Shown: positions 35,801-44,063 of the stretch, piece after piece
Layout: every line of letters starts with the position of its first letter
How positions within the stretch are numbered: the first letter of the stretch is position 1
Assembly (NCBI GenBank): GCA_902631265.1
Contig: CACOXX010000001.1
Location: 1 to 64,000, forward strand
DNA length: 64,000 nucleotides
Reading direction: 5' to 3'
Source of the DNA: an uncultured Pelagibacteraceae bacterium
Lineage (GTDB): Bacteria > Pseudomonadota > Alphaproteobacteria > Pelagibacterales > Pelagibacteraceae
Notes under the pieces: model-generated
The model's database searches: none
The model's input: the letters and a program-made list of their open reading frames with translations, nothing else
Told to the model about the DNA's origin: nothing
Made by a program: the position numbers and the translations under genes

Positions 35801-36298
35801 TTTGTTCAAAGAAAAGTAAAGTTTTTCAAGTTCATCTAATCTATCTTTTTGAAAGAGAGAACCTGATAAATTATTAATTCCTCCTGAGAGAATTATAAGA
35901 TTTTCTGAACATTTAAATAATAATTCAATATTGCAATGTGGTTCTTCTAAATTTGTGTTCTCAAGAAAAGATTTAGAAGACAAATTTATAAGTTCTTTAT
36001 AACCCTCACTATTTTTGGCAATAATAGGTAATGATCCAATTATATCGTTGAATTTAAACTTAATCTGGGATCCGATTATAGGCTGAGTTTTAGACTTTGA
36101 AATTTGTTCTGAGAATTCTAGAGATCCACACAAATTTGATGTATCTGACATTCCAATCGCTTTAATCTTATTTTCTTTGCAATATTTACTAAGTTCATCG
36201 ATTTTTATGGCACCTTCGCAAATAGAATATTGGGTATGTATTTTTAAGTGATTAAATGTTTTTTTAGATTTTTCCATTAATGGTTTTGATTTTACCAT
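32870..36298 (-). CDS. dnaE: DNA polymerase III alpha subunit
   Basis: DnaE is the replicative polymerase subunit. The 1142-residue protein has an N-terminal PHP domain (FNHLKIHTQYSICEGA near residue 15), the polymerase core with catalytic aspartates in PDFDIDF at about 406-412 preceded by GPGRGSGAGSLVAW, a finger region with GYNFNKSHA-type sequence (EYGFNKSHAAAY), and a C-terminal OB fold and tau-binding region. Length fits the DnaE1 class. ATG 36298 overlaps lolD by 35 bases; a second in-frame ATG at 36277 gives a 14-base overlap and is equally plausible. No clear binding site favours either. Confidence 0.97.
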   Translation of the reverse strand: MVKSKPLMEKSKKTFNHLKIHTQYSICEGAIKIDELSKYCKENKIKAIGMSDTSNLCGSLEFSEQISKSKTQPIIGSQIKFKFNDIIGSLPIIAKNSEGYKELINLSSKSFLENTNLEEPHCNIELLFKCSENLIILSGGINNLSGSLFQKDRLDELEKLYFSLNKNSGDNFYIEIQRHGDLYEKNFESFNLSISKKVNAPIIATNEVYYLHKDMSEAHDALLCIGSKNYINDKQRLKLTDNHYLKSDDEMKKIFHDLPEALENNYNLPLRCSFRPEYSKPLLPDINTNSDISSNDQLKKDANDGLIQKFKERFEGEDLKGEKFLKYKKRLDHEINIICQMNYSSYFLIVSDYIIWAKSNNIPVGPGRGSGAGSLVAWCLQITDVDPIYFNLIFERFLNPDRISMPDFDIDFCEEKRDLVFEYLNKKYKDSVAHIITFGKLKARMVIRDVGRVMGLPYGFVDSICKMIPFDPSRPMSLTECINSEPRLQKIINEDRRVDKLIKLSLKLEGLNRNFATHAAGVVIADKKLIDTVPLYKDSSSNLLLPSTQFDMYSAENSGLIKFDFLGLKTLTVINKTIKLLNKKKIDFNIEKINYEDQTVFDLLSSGKTVGLFQLESSGMRDALTQMKPNRLEDIIALVALYRPGPMSNIPIYNDCKHGKRTPDYLHPKLENILKSTYGVIIYQEQVMQIAQVLSGFTAGEADILRRAMGKKKRAELEKQKARFIDGAYQNGIPKDVAASIFLKIEPFAEYGFNKSHAAAYAIIAYQTAYLKTHFTNEFFSASMSMEMSNQKKLGEFYEELKRLNINIISPDINLCKSDFYSDTKNFYYALGALKNVGYEAISNIVKEREKNGKFKSLNDFINRVNPKDINKLQMEALTKAGAFDNIFKDRKSIFESIPNLISKSKNIFENKALNQIDLFANTEETNNIEVVDNLGEWSFQEKMAKEFETVGFFISDHPLNQYQDIFKEFNILSYKNINDDKEISEGSVAATILKIQEKKTQKGTSYAIIKFSDQSSIFELFVFSDTFELNRNKIKEGNSVILTIQKITKQNEPQSSRLNVKKIISLDDLINKPIYSISFKVKSVDEVDMLSKMLKKGGDVEVNINIVSSDKAYKVKLKDKRLIDRKTVNLIKNQGISTTIH

Positions 36299-36947
36299 TA
36301 CTTAAGGAAATTTTATAGTCTGCTTTATTAGCAAAAAATCTATTATGAGTTGCAAATATTATAACACGATCATTGTTTTTTAGTTTAAAGAGTAAATTAA
36401 ATATTTGATTTGCATTTTCATGATCTAAACTTCCTGTCGGTTCATCAGCTAGTATTATTCTAGGTTTATTTACTATTGCTCTCGATATAGCAATTCTTTG
36501 CATTTCTCCTCCTGATAACTCTGATGGATAATGATTAGCCCTATCTTTTAAGCCGACTTTTTGAATTATCTTTAATGATTCTTGTTCTGCTATTTTGTGA
36601 TTATCATTAGCAGCTAAGCTGGCTATGCAAACATTTTCAATAGCCGTGAAATCAGGCAATAAGTTTTTCTCTTGATAAACAATCCCAATATTACTAGATC
36701 TAATTTTGTCGTTAATCTCAATTTCATTATGATTTATATTTCTATTATCAATTTTAATATTTCCTGATGATGGCCTATCTATTAAAGATAATAAATTTAG
36801 TAAGGTTGATTTTCCAGATCCAGAAGGTCCAGATAATGAATAAATTTTTCCTTTTTTAAATTTGAAATTTAAATTTTTAAGGACAGTGATTTTTTTTTTA
36901 TTATCAAATGTCTTTGAAATATTGTTTAATTCTATAATATTACTCAT
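36264..36947 (-). CDS. lolD: LolD, ATP-binding protein of lipoprotein release system
   Basis: LolD powers release of outer-membrane lipoproteins from the inner membrane. The 227-residue ABC ATPase has Walker A GPSGSGKSTLLNL at about 40-52, the Q-loop in YQEKNLLPDF, the signature ELSGGEMQRIAISRA, Walker B IILADEPTGSLD and the switch histidine in FATHN. It overlaps lolC by 8 bases, and that pairing distinguishes it from FtsE or MacB-type ATPases. It is followed by dnaE, an order typical of alphaproteobacteria. Confidence 0.94.
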   Translation of the reverse strand: MSNIIELNNISKTFDNKKKITVLKNLNFKFKKGKIYSLSGPSGSGKSTLLNLLSLIDRPSSGNIKIDNRNINHNEIEINDKIRSSNIGIVYQEKNLLPDFTAIENVCIASLAANDNHKIAEQESLKIIQKVGLKDRANHYPSELSGGEMQRIAISRAIVNKPRIILADEPTGSLDHENANQIFNLLFKLKNNDRVIIFATHNRFFANKADYKISLSNGKIKTINGKI

Positions 36948-38169
36948 ATTTTAAGGATTTAATTGTATCTAATTTTGCTGCTTTATTTGCAGGATATATT
37001 GAGACTATACAAGTCATTATAATTGAACAACTTGAAATTAAAAATATTGACCAAAAATCTATTTGATATGGAATAGTGCTTAAAAAATATATCTCCTCTG
37101 GAAATAAACTTATATTAAAGACATTGCTAATTAAAATTCTTACTTCCTCAATATAAAGAGAAAAAGTTATACCAAATACAACTCCCATAATTGTTGCTAA
37201 AAACCCTATTAAAAATCCAATAAAAAAAAATATTTTTCGTATGGAAAAGTTAGAAACACCAATTGATTTTAATATTGCGATTTCCCTAGTTTTATTTTTT
37301 ACTAAAATAGTAAGTCCCGAAATGATGTTAAAAGCAGCAACTATGATTATTAAAGATAATATTATGAACATAACATTTCTTTCTACTTTTAAGGCGGAAA
37401 ATAATGGTTTGTTTAAATCTGACCAGGTAAATATATATTCGTCGGTAAAAATCGACATTAGTTTTTCACGATAAATCTCAATTTTGTCAGCTTTATATAA
37501 ATAAACCTCTAAGAAATTATTTTCTTTTTTTAAATCAAATAAGCCTTGTAGATCTTTAAGATTAATAAACACAACAGAATTATTAAACTCAGCAAACCTA
37601 CTATCAAATATAGAACTTATTTTAAAAGTTTTTTGTCGAGGTATGGATCCAATGAGTGTATTTTCACCAGAAGGTGAAATTATTGAAATTCGGTCACCAA
37701 TTTTTAATTCGAGGTCATAACTTAAATCGCTTCCTATCGATATATTATTCTCTAAGATCTTTTTATCGCCTCTAAAATATTTATTATTTACAATATTCAG
37801 TTTTTGAAAGTCATTTTCAGAATAGCCTCTTACTAAAATACCTTTAGTAATTTCATCATTTAAAAGTATTCCCTCTCCATTATTACTTAATATCAAATTT
37901 GAAGATATATTTTGTAAAAACTCGTTATCTATTTTTTTTTGCTCTATTTTCTTATCATAGGGTTTTACGATTACATGTGCGTTGAAATTAGTTATTTTGT
38001 TTATTAACTCTGACCTAAACCCGTTCATTACAGACATAACTATAATTAAAACTGCCACACCCAAACTTATGCCTAAGAAAGAAAACAAAGTGATAATATT
38101 TAAAAAACCATCTTTTTTTCTAGTTTTAAGATATCTAAAAATTATTTTTTTTTCTAAAGTTGAGATCAA
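36940..38169 (-). CDS. lolC: LolC/LolE-family lipoprotein-releasing permease
   Basis: This is the membrane partner of LolD. The 409-residue protein has a membrane helix at about 22-45 (the FLGISLGVAVLIIVMSVMNG segment), a large periplasmic domain to about 260, and three C-terminal helices of the FtsX/MacB permease domain, with EIAILKSIGVSN between the second and third. Only one such gene is present, so the complex is probably a homodimer rather than LolCE. The start is a TTG at 38169-38167 that overlaps the proS TGA in a TTGA arrangement; no ATG lies nearby in frame. Confidence 0.92.
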   Translation of the reverse strand: MISTLEKKIIFRYLKTRKKDGFLNIITLFSFLGISLGVAVLIIVMSVMNGFRSELINKITNFNAHVIVKPYDKKIEQKKIDNEFLQNISSNLILSNNGEGILLNDEITKGILVRGYSENDFQKLNIVNNKYFRGDKKILENNISIGSDLSYDLELKIGDRISIISPSGENTLIGSIPRQKTFKISSIFDSRFAEFNNSVVFINLKDLQGLFDLKKENNFLEVYLYKADKIEIYREKLMSIFTDEYIFTWSDLNKPLFSALKVERNVMFIILSLIIIVAAFNIISGLTILVKNKTREIAILKSIGVSNFSIRKIFFFIGFLIGFLATIMGVVFGITFSLYIEEVRILISNVFNISLFPEEIYFLSTIPYQIDFWSIFLISSCSIIMTCIVSIYPANKAAKLDTIKSLKYE

Positions 38170-39494
38170 TTTATTTTTTTGGATTTAATGAAATTAAGGG
38201 CTTCTTCAAGACTTACCATCTTACTATCGTTCCCTACTTCTTTAAACTCAACTTTATTTTTATCAGGATTTTTTCCAATTAGAATTTGAAAAGGTATTCC
38301 AATTAAATTAAATTTTTTTAACTTTCCTGAAAAATTTTCGTCTGAATCGTCTAAAACTGTTTCAATATTATTCTGTTCTAAAAAATTATTAACTTTAATA
38401 CCCATTTCGATACTTGTGGTATCATTTTTAGATACAAAACAAATAATTGCACATTCAAAAGGAGAAACTGATACTGGCCATTTCATAACTTCATTTTTCT
38501 CATCAAAATTTGCCTCAATTAAGGCACCAACTAATCTTGAAACTCCAATTCCATAAGAACCCATTTTTACAAAAATTTTTTTACCATCTTTATCAACAGC
38601 AGCATTCATTGGTTTTGAATACTTATCACCAAAGTAAAAAATATGACCGACTTCTATACCTTTGGTCTCTAACTGATTTTTTTTATCAACCTTATTGTTG
38701 AACTCCTTGTTGTCAATTTTCTCATCTGTGACAGCGTAAAATTGGTCATATTCAAGTCTAAGTTTTTTTAGAGACTCTTTTTCTAATTTATAATTATCGT
38801 GATTTACCTCAAAAATTCTTTTGTCAGTATAAATTTTACTTTCACCTGTCTCAGCTAAGATAATAAATTCATGTGACAAACTCCCACCAATTGGTCCTGT
38901 TTCAGCTGTCATCGGTATTGCTGATAGTTCTAATCTCTTAAAAGTTTTTAAATATGATAGAAAAAATTTGTTATATGAAAATTCTGCATCATCATCACTT
39001 AGGTCAAATGAATACGCGTCTTTCATAAAAAATTCTCTACATCTCATTATCCCAAATCTTGGTCTTAGCTCATCCCTAAATTTCCATTGAATATGATACA
39101 ATAATTGAGGAAGTGATTTATACGATTTTATACTGTTTCTAAAAATATCTGTGACTAACTCTTCATTAGTTGGGCCATATAAAATTTCTCTATTGTGCCT
39201 ATCTTTAATTCTAAGCATCTCTTCTCCATAATCTTCATATCTTCCACTTTCTTTCCAAATTTCAGAGGACTGTATAGTTGGCATTAATATTTCTTGAGCA
39301 CCTATCTTATTTTGTTCCTCCCTGACTATTTGTTCAATTTTTTTCATCACTTTAAAACCAAGAGGAAGCCAAGAGTAAATACCTGCTGATGATTGTTTAA
39401 TCATTCCTAATCGCAACATTAGTTTGTGTGATTTAATTTTTGCCTCGGAAGGATAGTTTTTTAATAATGGAATAAATGATTTTGATAAAAACAT
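38166..39494 (-). CDS. proS: Prolyl-tRNA synthetase (alphaproteobacterial short type)
   Basis: ProS charges tRNA-Pro. The 442-residue class II enzyme begins with LKNYPSEAKIKSHKLMLRLG, then motif 1, motif 2 with FRDELRPRFGIMRCREFFMKD-like sequence around residues 145-165, and motif 3 GSYGIGVSRLVGAL near 325, followed by an anticodon-binding domain. The roughly 180-residue editing insertion of E. coli ProS is absent, as is usual in alphaproteobacteria, where editing can be supplied by separate proteins. It overlaps the DUF1467 gene by one base and lolC by four. Confidence 0.96.
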   Translation of the reverse strand: MFLSKSFIPLLKNYPSEAKIKSHKLMLRLGMIKQSSAGIYSWLPLGFKVMKKIEQIVREEQNKIGAQEILMPTIQSSEIWKESGRYEDYGEEMLRIKDRHNREILYGPTNEELVTDIFRNSIKSYKSLPQLLYHIQWKFRDELRPRFGIMRCREFFMKDAYSFDLSDDDAEFSYNKFFLSYLKTFKRLELSAIPMTAETGPIGGSLSHEFIILAETGESKIYTDKRIFEVNHDNYKLEKESLKKLRLEYDQFYAVTDEKIDNKEFNNKVDKKNQLETKGIEVGHIFYFGDKYSKPMNAAVDKDGKKIFVKMGSYGIGVSRLVGALIEANFDEKNEVMKWPVSVSPFECAIICFVSKNDTTSIEMGIKVNNFLEQNNIETVLDDSDENFSGKLKKFNLIGIPFQILIGKNPDKNKVEFKEVGNDSKMVSLEEALNFIKSKKIN

Positions 39495-39742
39495 TATGTA
39501 ATTAGATTCCTTAAATTAAGATAATCATACTTTACTAATAGAAATATACCTATAAAAATTATTGATGTAATCAAAGTTGTATATATTAGTTTTTTTATTA
39601 ATTTGGGGTTTTCGGGAGCTCCAGGATCAACACCCTCAACAAAATTTTTTTTATTTCGATCTACATCTACTGGCAGCAATGAAAAGAAAATTATCCACCA
39701 TATAAGAACATATATAATAATCGAACCAGTTAAACTCATCAA
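39494..39742 (-). CDS. DUF1467 family small membrane protein
   Basis: This 82-residue protein has two membrane helices, at about 5-22 and 51-69. The segment between contains LLPVDVDRNKK and VDPGAPENPKLIKKL, the conserved block of DUF1467, a family nearly confined to alphaproteobacteria and of unknown function. It overlaps rnj by 4 bases and proS by 1, so it is translated as part of the birA-to-lolD run. Its steady position between the RNase J and proS genes in this lineage suggests housekeeping importance, but nothing in the sequence shows what it does. Confidence 0.88.
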   Translation of the reverse strand: MMSLTGSIIIYVLIWWIIFFSLLPVDVDRNKKNFVEGVDPGAPENPKLIKKLIYTTLITSIIFIGIFLLVKYDYLNLRNLIT

Positions 39743-41397
39743 ATTTGAACTATATTAATATTTGTAAAAGGTCTTTTTCCTACTTTATTTTTTGTATATT
39801 TTTTACAAACACTTTTAAAAGCATCGATAGCATTTTCTTGTTGTCTGCTATTCGTTAAAGAAAATGTTCTGGCTGTTTTTTCAATTTCATTTTCTAATCC
39901 AAATCTAAAGTCTTCAAAATCATTTATTGGGAGCCCCTTAACTGTAACAATTGGTCTATCATGAATATTTCCTTTTGGTGTGACTAGAATAGTTACTTCC
40001 ATCATTCCATTTATTGAGAGGTTTTTACGCTCTTTAATAGAATTTGAGTCCTCTTCAACACTGATGTTTCCATCTAAATATACTTTTCCTGCAGGTGCTT
40101 TATCATAAACAAAAGGTTTTTCAGCTGGAGCTAATTTAACAATATCCCCATTTATAACTCTAACTGGATTGGGTATTTTCATTTCTTTAGCAAAATTAAT
40201 GTGCTCCTGCATATGTCTGTATTCTCCATGAACTGGTATTACTGATTTTGGTCTTATCCAATTATACATATCTTTTAATTCTTCTCTATTAGGGTGACCG
40301 GATACATGTATAAATTCATCTTCTTCCGTAATTACTTCAATACCTTCAATAACTAATTGATTGTGTAATTTAGAAAGTTTTTTTTCATTTCCAGGTATTA
40401 TTTTAGATGAAAAAATTGCAGTGTCGCCATTTTCAATTGCTACATCTGGATGAGTAAAATTTGATATTCTGCTCATTGCTCCCATAGGTTCCCCTTGAGT
40501 TCCAGTGCATAAATAGACTATTTTATCTCTTGATATTTTTTTGGCATCCCTTGGATCAATAGGTTCAATTACATCTTTAAGATACCCACATTGTCTTGCA
40601 GCTTTAAAAATTCTATTCATAGACCTTCCCACTAAAGAAATCTGTCTTCCTGTTTTATGGGCACAAAAGAAAATAGATTCCATTCTAGCAACATTTGATG
40701 CAAAACATGTAGCTATTATTCTTTTTTTTAACCTTTCAAATATTTTAAGTAAATTTTTTCTTACATCCATTTCCGAACCTGATCTACCGATGCTGAATAC
40801 GTTTGTTGAGTCACATATCATCGCTAAAACTCCTTCATCACCAATTGACTTTAGTTTTTTGGTGTCTATTACGTCTCCAATTAACGGGTTTGGATCACAC
40901 TTCCAATCACCAGTATGTAATACACAGCCAAGTGGAGTTTTAATTTTTAGTCCGTTGGGTTCTAGAATGGAGTGAGTCATAGTTATCAGCTCTATATCAA
41001 ATGGTCCAAGTTTTATGTTACCTCTTAAATTTACTATCTTTAAAAAAGGATGAATGTCTATTTTCTTTTCCTTAAACTTTTCAGTTACTAAAGCTGCAGT
41101 AAATGGAGTGGCATATATATTGCATTTAAGATCTGGCCAGATATGTGAAATCGCTCCGATATGATCTTCGTGAGCGTGGGTAAGAACTATACCAAGTAAT
41201 GACTCTTTTTTATCAACGATAAAACCAGGGTCTGGATAAATTAAGTCAATTCCAGGAACTGTATCATCGGCAAAAGTAACACCAATATCTACAATGATCC
41301 ACTTATGATTTTCTGGTTTACCATAAGCAAACAGATTTAAGTTCATGCCAATTTCACCTGATCCACCTAGTGGACAAAATAATAATTCATCTTTCAT
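39739..41397 (-). CDS. rnj: Ribonuclease J
   Basis: RNase J is a metallo-beta-lactamase-fold nuclease with endo- and 5'-3' exonuclease activity, found in alphaproteobacteria as well as Gram-positives. The 552-residue protein carries the metal-binding motif THAHEDH at about 73-79, HTGDWKCDP in the second metal block, the beta-CASP domain with ATCFASNVARM, TGTQGEPMGAMSR and HVSGHPNREEL, and IPVHGEYRHM. It overlaps coaX and the DUF1467 gene by 4 bases each. In alphaproteobacteria it matures rRNA and trims mRNA; the start at the ATGA overlap is clear. Confidence 0.96.
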   Translation of the reverse strand: MKDELLFCPLGGSGEIGMNLNLFAYGKPENHKWIIVDIGVTFADDTVPGIDLIYPDPGFIVDKKESLLGIVLTHAHEDHIGAISHIWPDLKCNIYATPFTAALVTEKFKEKKIDIHPFLKIVNLRGNIKLGPFDIELITMTHSILEPNGLKIKTPLGCVLHTGDWKCDPNPLIGDVIDTKKLKSIGDEGVLAMICDSTNVFSIGRSGSEMDVRKNLLKIFERLKKRIIATCFASNVARMESIFFCAHKTGRQISLVGRSMNRIFKAARQCGYLKDVIEPIDPRDAKKISRDKIVYLCTGTQGEPMGAMSRISNFTHPDVAIENGDTAIFSSKIIPGNEKKLSKLHNQLVIEGIEVITEEDEFIHVSGHPNREELKDMYNWIRPKSVIPVHGEYRHMQEHINFAKEMKIPNPVRVINGDIVKLAPAEKPFVYDKAPAGKVYLDGNISVEEDSNSIKERKNLSINGMMEVTILVTPKGNIHDRPIVTVKGLPINDFEDFRFGLENEIEKTARTFSLTNSRQQENAIDAFKSVCKKYTKNKVGKRPFTNINIVQI

Positions 41398-42155
41398 TTA
41401 TTTAATATTTTATGAGCTTTTATTAATCCTTTTATTGTAAGATTTTTGTCAACCAAAACTTTAAAACTTATATTTGTTTTAAATAAATGCGCAAGACCTC
41501 CAGTTAAAATAATTTTAAAATTTTTTTTAGTAATTTTCGAAATTTTAAAAATTATTTTTTCTATAAGACCGCTATATCCCCAATAAAAACCAGACGCTAC
41601 TGCCTGTTTGGTGTTTTTTCCAATTACTATATTAGTTTTATTTAAATTGATTTTTGGAATTAATTCTGCCTTTGATATTAAATTTTTTAAAGAAAGATTA
41701 ACTCCTGGAGCGATTATACCACCCCAATAGACATCCCTTATGACAACATCAAAAGTAGTAGCTGTTCCAAAATCTACAACTATAAAATTGTTTTTTTTAT
41801 TAAAAACACTGATTGCATTTGCCAGTCTATCTGATCCAATTTGTTTTTTATCAACTTTCAATTTAATTATTTTTTTTTTATAAATATTCTTTAATTCAAT
41901 TATCTTAATTTTTAACTCTCGTTCAAATACCTTCTTAATAATTTTAAAATTAGATGGAACTACACTACAAAAAACAGCTTTATCTTTTATATTAAATTTT
42001 TTTAAAAATAAAACTTTTGATTTAATCTTACTATAAATCATTTCATTACTTTTTAAGGCAATTTTTTTTTCAATTTTATTATTTCTAAAAAAAATTTTAG
42101 TTTCAGTATTACCAATATCACCAACTAAAATATTATTTTTCTTAGATTGACTCAT
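41394..42155 (-). CDS. coaX: Type III pantothenate kinase
   Basis: CoaX phosphorylates pantothenate, the first step to coenzyme A. The 253-residue protein shows the ASKHA phosphate loop VGDIGNTETKI at the N-terminus, GSDRLANAIS in the middle, VVDFGTATTFDVV with the catalytic aspartate, GGIIAPGVNLSL and the late ILTGGLAHLF. It is the type that is insensitive to CoA feedback. It overlaps birA by 14 bases and rnj by 4; nuoN-birA-coaX-rnj is the usual alphaproteobacterial order. Confidence 0.95.
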   Translation of the reverse strand: MSQSKKNNILVGDIGNTETKIFFRNNKIEKKIALKSNEMIYSKIKSKVLFLKKFNIKDKAVFCSVVPSNFKIIKKVFERELKIKIIELKNIYKKKIIKLKVDKKQIGSDRLANAISVFNKKNNFIVVDFGTATTFDVVIRDVYWGGIIAPGVNLSLKNLISKAELIPKINLNKTNIVIGKNTKQAVASGFYWGYSGLIEKIIFKISKITKKNFKIILTGGLAHLFKTNISFKVLVDKNLTIKGLIKAHKILNK

Positions 42156-42648
42156 ATTTTAATTTAATTTCATTTAGGATTCTAACTCTATTAACTTTTT
42201 TATTAGTAATCTCATACAAACTTGTTGTTTTATAATTCTTTAATTTTGGACTCTTTAATAAGTTCAAGCCTACCCCGACTAATAAATATTTAAAATTCTT
42301 GTAAAAAATTGTTTCTTGCAGAATTCCACAAATTTTATACTGTTTAAACAAGATGTCGTTTGGTTTTTTTATTTTTAGATCGTTTTTTATATATCTTGAT
42401 AAAACCTTTTTTATTATAAGGCAATTTTTATAATTAAACTTATTTAAATTTAGATTATTTGAAATTGAAAAGAAAATAGTTACAAAAAGATTGCCCTTAT
42501 AGGAAACCCATTTATTTCCATGCCTGCCTCTGCCAGAGCTTTGTAGATCACTAGTAACTATTCCATTTTTAATACCTGACCTAATTTTTCTAATAGCAAT
42601 ATCGTTAGTGCTTTTTACTTTTTTGTATTTAAAAATTTTTAACTTCAT
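42142..42648 (-). CDS. birA: Biotin-protein ligase, short catalytic form
   Basis: BirA attaches biotin to carboxylase carrier proteins. The 168-residue protein contains only the catalytic core: KSTNDIA, the adenylate-binding SSGRGRHGNKWVS at about 38-50, KKPNDILF with the catalytic lysine, and VGVGLNLLKSP. It ends about there, so both the N-terminal DNA-binding domain and the C-terminal SH3-like domain of E. coli BirA are missing; single-domain ligases of related bacteria are usually about 230-260 residues. No frameshift is seen, so this looks like true shortening. It starts one base into the nuoN stop. Confidence 0.88.
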   Translation of the reverse strand: MKLKIFKYKKVKSTNDIAIRKIRSGIKNGIVTSDLQSSGRGRHGNKWVSYKGNLFVTIFFSISNNLNLNKFNYKNCLIIKKVLSRYIKNDLKIKKPNDILFKQYKICGILQETIFYKNFKYLLVGVGLNLLKSPKLKNYKTTSLYEITNKKVNRVRILNEIKLKYESI

Positions 42649-44063
42649 TAAATTATAGTGATATTTGAGACAAAATTATTAATTATGTTTGGGTTTATGA
42701 AATAAATAAGAATAATTGTAGATGAGACCACAAGTATCATTTTAAGGCCAATGCTATGATTTAAGTCATATTTTTCTCTCTGCTCATCGAAGTACATTAC
42801 CTTTATTAATCTTATATAATAAAAGGCTGCTATTACCGTTGAGAGCAAACCTACAATTGCTAAAAAATACATAGACTTTTCAATTACAGCCGTAAAAATA
42901 TAAAACTTTGCAAAAAAACCTGCTAATGGAGGTATCCCTGCTAATGAGAATAAAATGATCATCATAGAAAGTGATAATAAAGGATGATTCTTTGATAAAC
43001 CCGAAAGATCTTCAACTTTATCGAAATATTGATTTTCTCTTTTAAGCATAAATAGACAACAGAAGAATGCTATATTCATTATTAGATATATAATTAAATA
43101 TATTATTGAATTTTGAATACCTTCGTTTGTTCCAACACTCAAACCAGCGAGTGCAAACCCCATGTGGCTTATTGAGCTATAAGCAATTAGTCTTTTCAAT
43201 TTTTTTTGTCCAATCGCAGCTACGGCCCCAAACACCATTGAGCCAATTGATAAAAAAATTATAACTGCTTGCCATTGGTCAAACATTTCAAGGAAAGGTC
43301 CGTATAAAAAATTAATAAACACTGTTAATGCAGCGATCTTTGGAAGAATTGCAAATATTACTGTGACAGATGTAGGTGATCCATCATAAACATCTGGAGC
43401 CCACATGTGAAATGGTACAGCAGTAATCTTAAATGCCAATCCAACTAAAACAAACACTATCCCAAAAATTATACCGTATTCAATTGACTCGCTGTTTTGA
43501 TAAATTAAATCAAAGTTTGTAGAGCTTGAAAAACCATATATTAAAGAGCATCCATACAGTAATAATCCTGATGACAGTGCGCTTAATATAAAATATTTTA
43601 AGCCTGACTCAGAAGAAAGAATATTATCTCTTTTGAAGGCTGCGAGCACATATAATGCTAGAGATTGAAGTTCCAGACCAACATAAAAAACTATTAAATC
43701 ATTAGAACTTACCATTACGAGCATACCAAGAATTGAAGATAAAATTAAAATTGGATACTCAATTTTTAAAATATCATTTTGTTTGACATAATTTAATGAA
43801 CAAAGCATTACAAGGAATGCCGAAATTAATATTATTGACTTGATTAAAGTCGTGAAATAATCGATTTTATAACTGTTATTAAATAGATCTATTGGGAATT
43901 GAGGATTTAAATTGATATTTATCGCAAGTCCCACAAGTAAAATTATACAAGAAAAATTATAAATAAATGATTCACTTTTTTTTTTAAATACACCAATCAA
44001 TAATAGAAATAAAATTGATAATGATAAGAATATTTCTGTGGATATAAAAAAAAGATTTATCAT
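42648..44063 (-). CDS. nuoN: NADH-quinone oxidoreductase subunit N
   Basis: NuoN is one of three antiporter-like proton-pumping membrane subunits of complex I. The 471-residue protein has about 14 hydrophobic helices, the conserved glutamate in FYVGLELQSLALYVL, and the lysine-bearing QKKLKRLIAYSSISHMGF of the proton_antipo_M family. It is the last gene of the fourteen-gene nuo operon. The start overlaps nuoM by 4 bases and the stop overlaps birA by one. Confidence 0.97.
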   Translation of the reverse strand: MINLFFISTEIFLSLSILFLLLIGVFKKKSESFIYNFSCIILLVGLAININLNPQFPIDLFNNSYKIDYFTTLIKSIILISAFLVMLCSLNYVKQNDILKIEYPILILSSILGMLVMVSSNDLIVFYVGLELQSLALYVLAAFKRDNILSSESGLKYFILSALSSGLLLYGCSLIYGFSSSTNFDLIYQNSESIEYGIIFGIVFVLVGLAFKITAVPFHMWAPDVYDGSPTSVTVIFAILPKIAALTVFINFLYGPFLEMFDQWQAVIIFLSIGSMVFGAVAAIGQKKLKRLIAYSSISHMGFALAGLSVGTNEGIQNSIIYLIIYLIMNIAFFCCLFMLKRENQYFDKVEDLSGLSKNHPLLSLSMMIILFSLAGIPPLAGFFAKFYIFTAVIEKSMYFLAIVGLLSTVIAAFYYIRLIKVMYFDEQREKYDLNHSIGLKMILVVSSTIILIYFINPNIINNFVSNITII

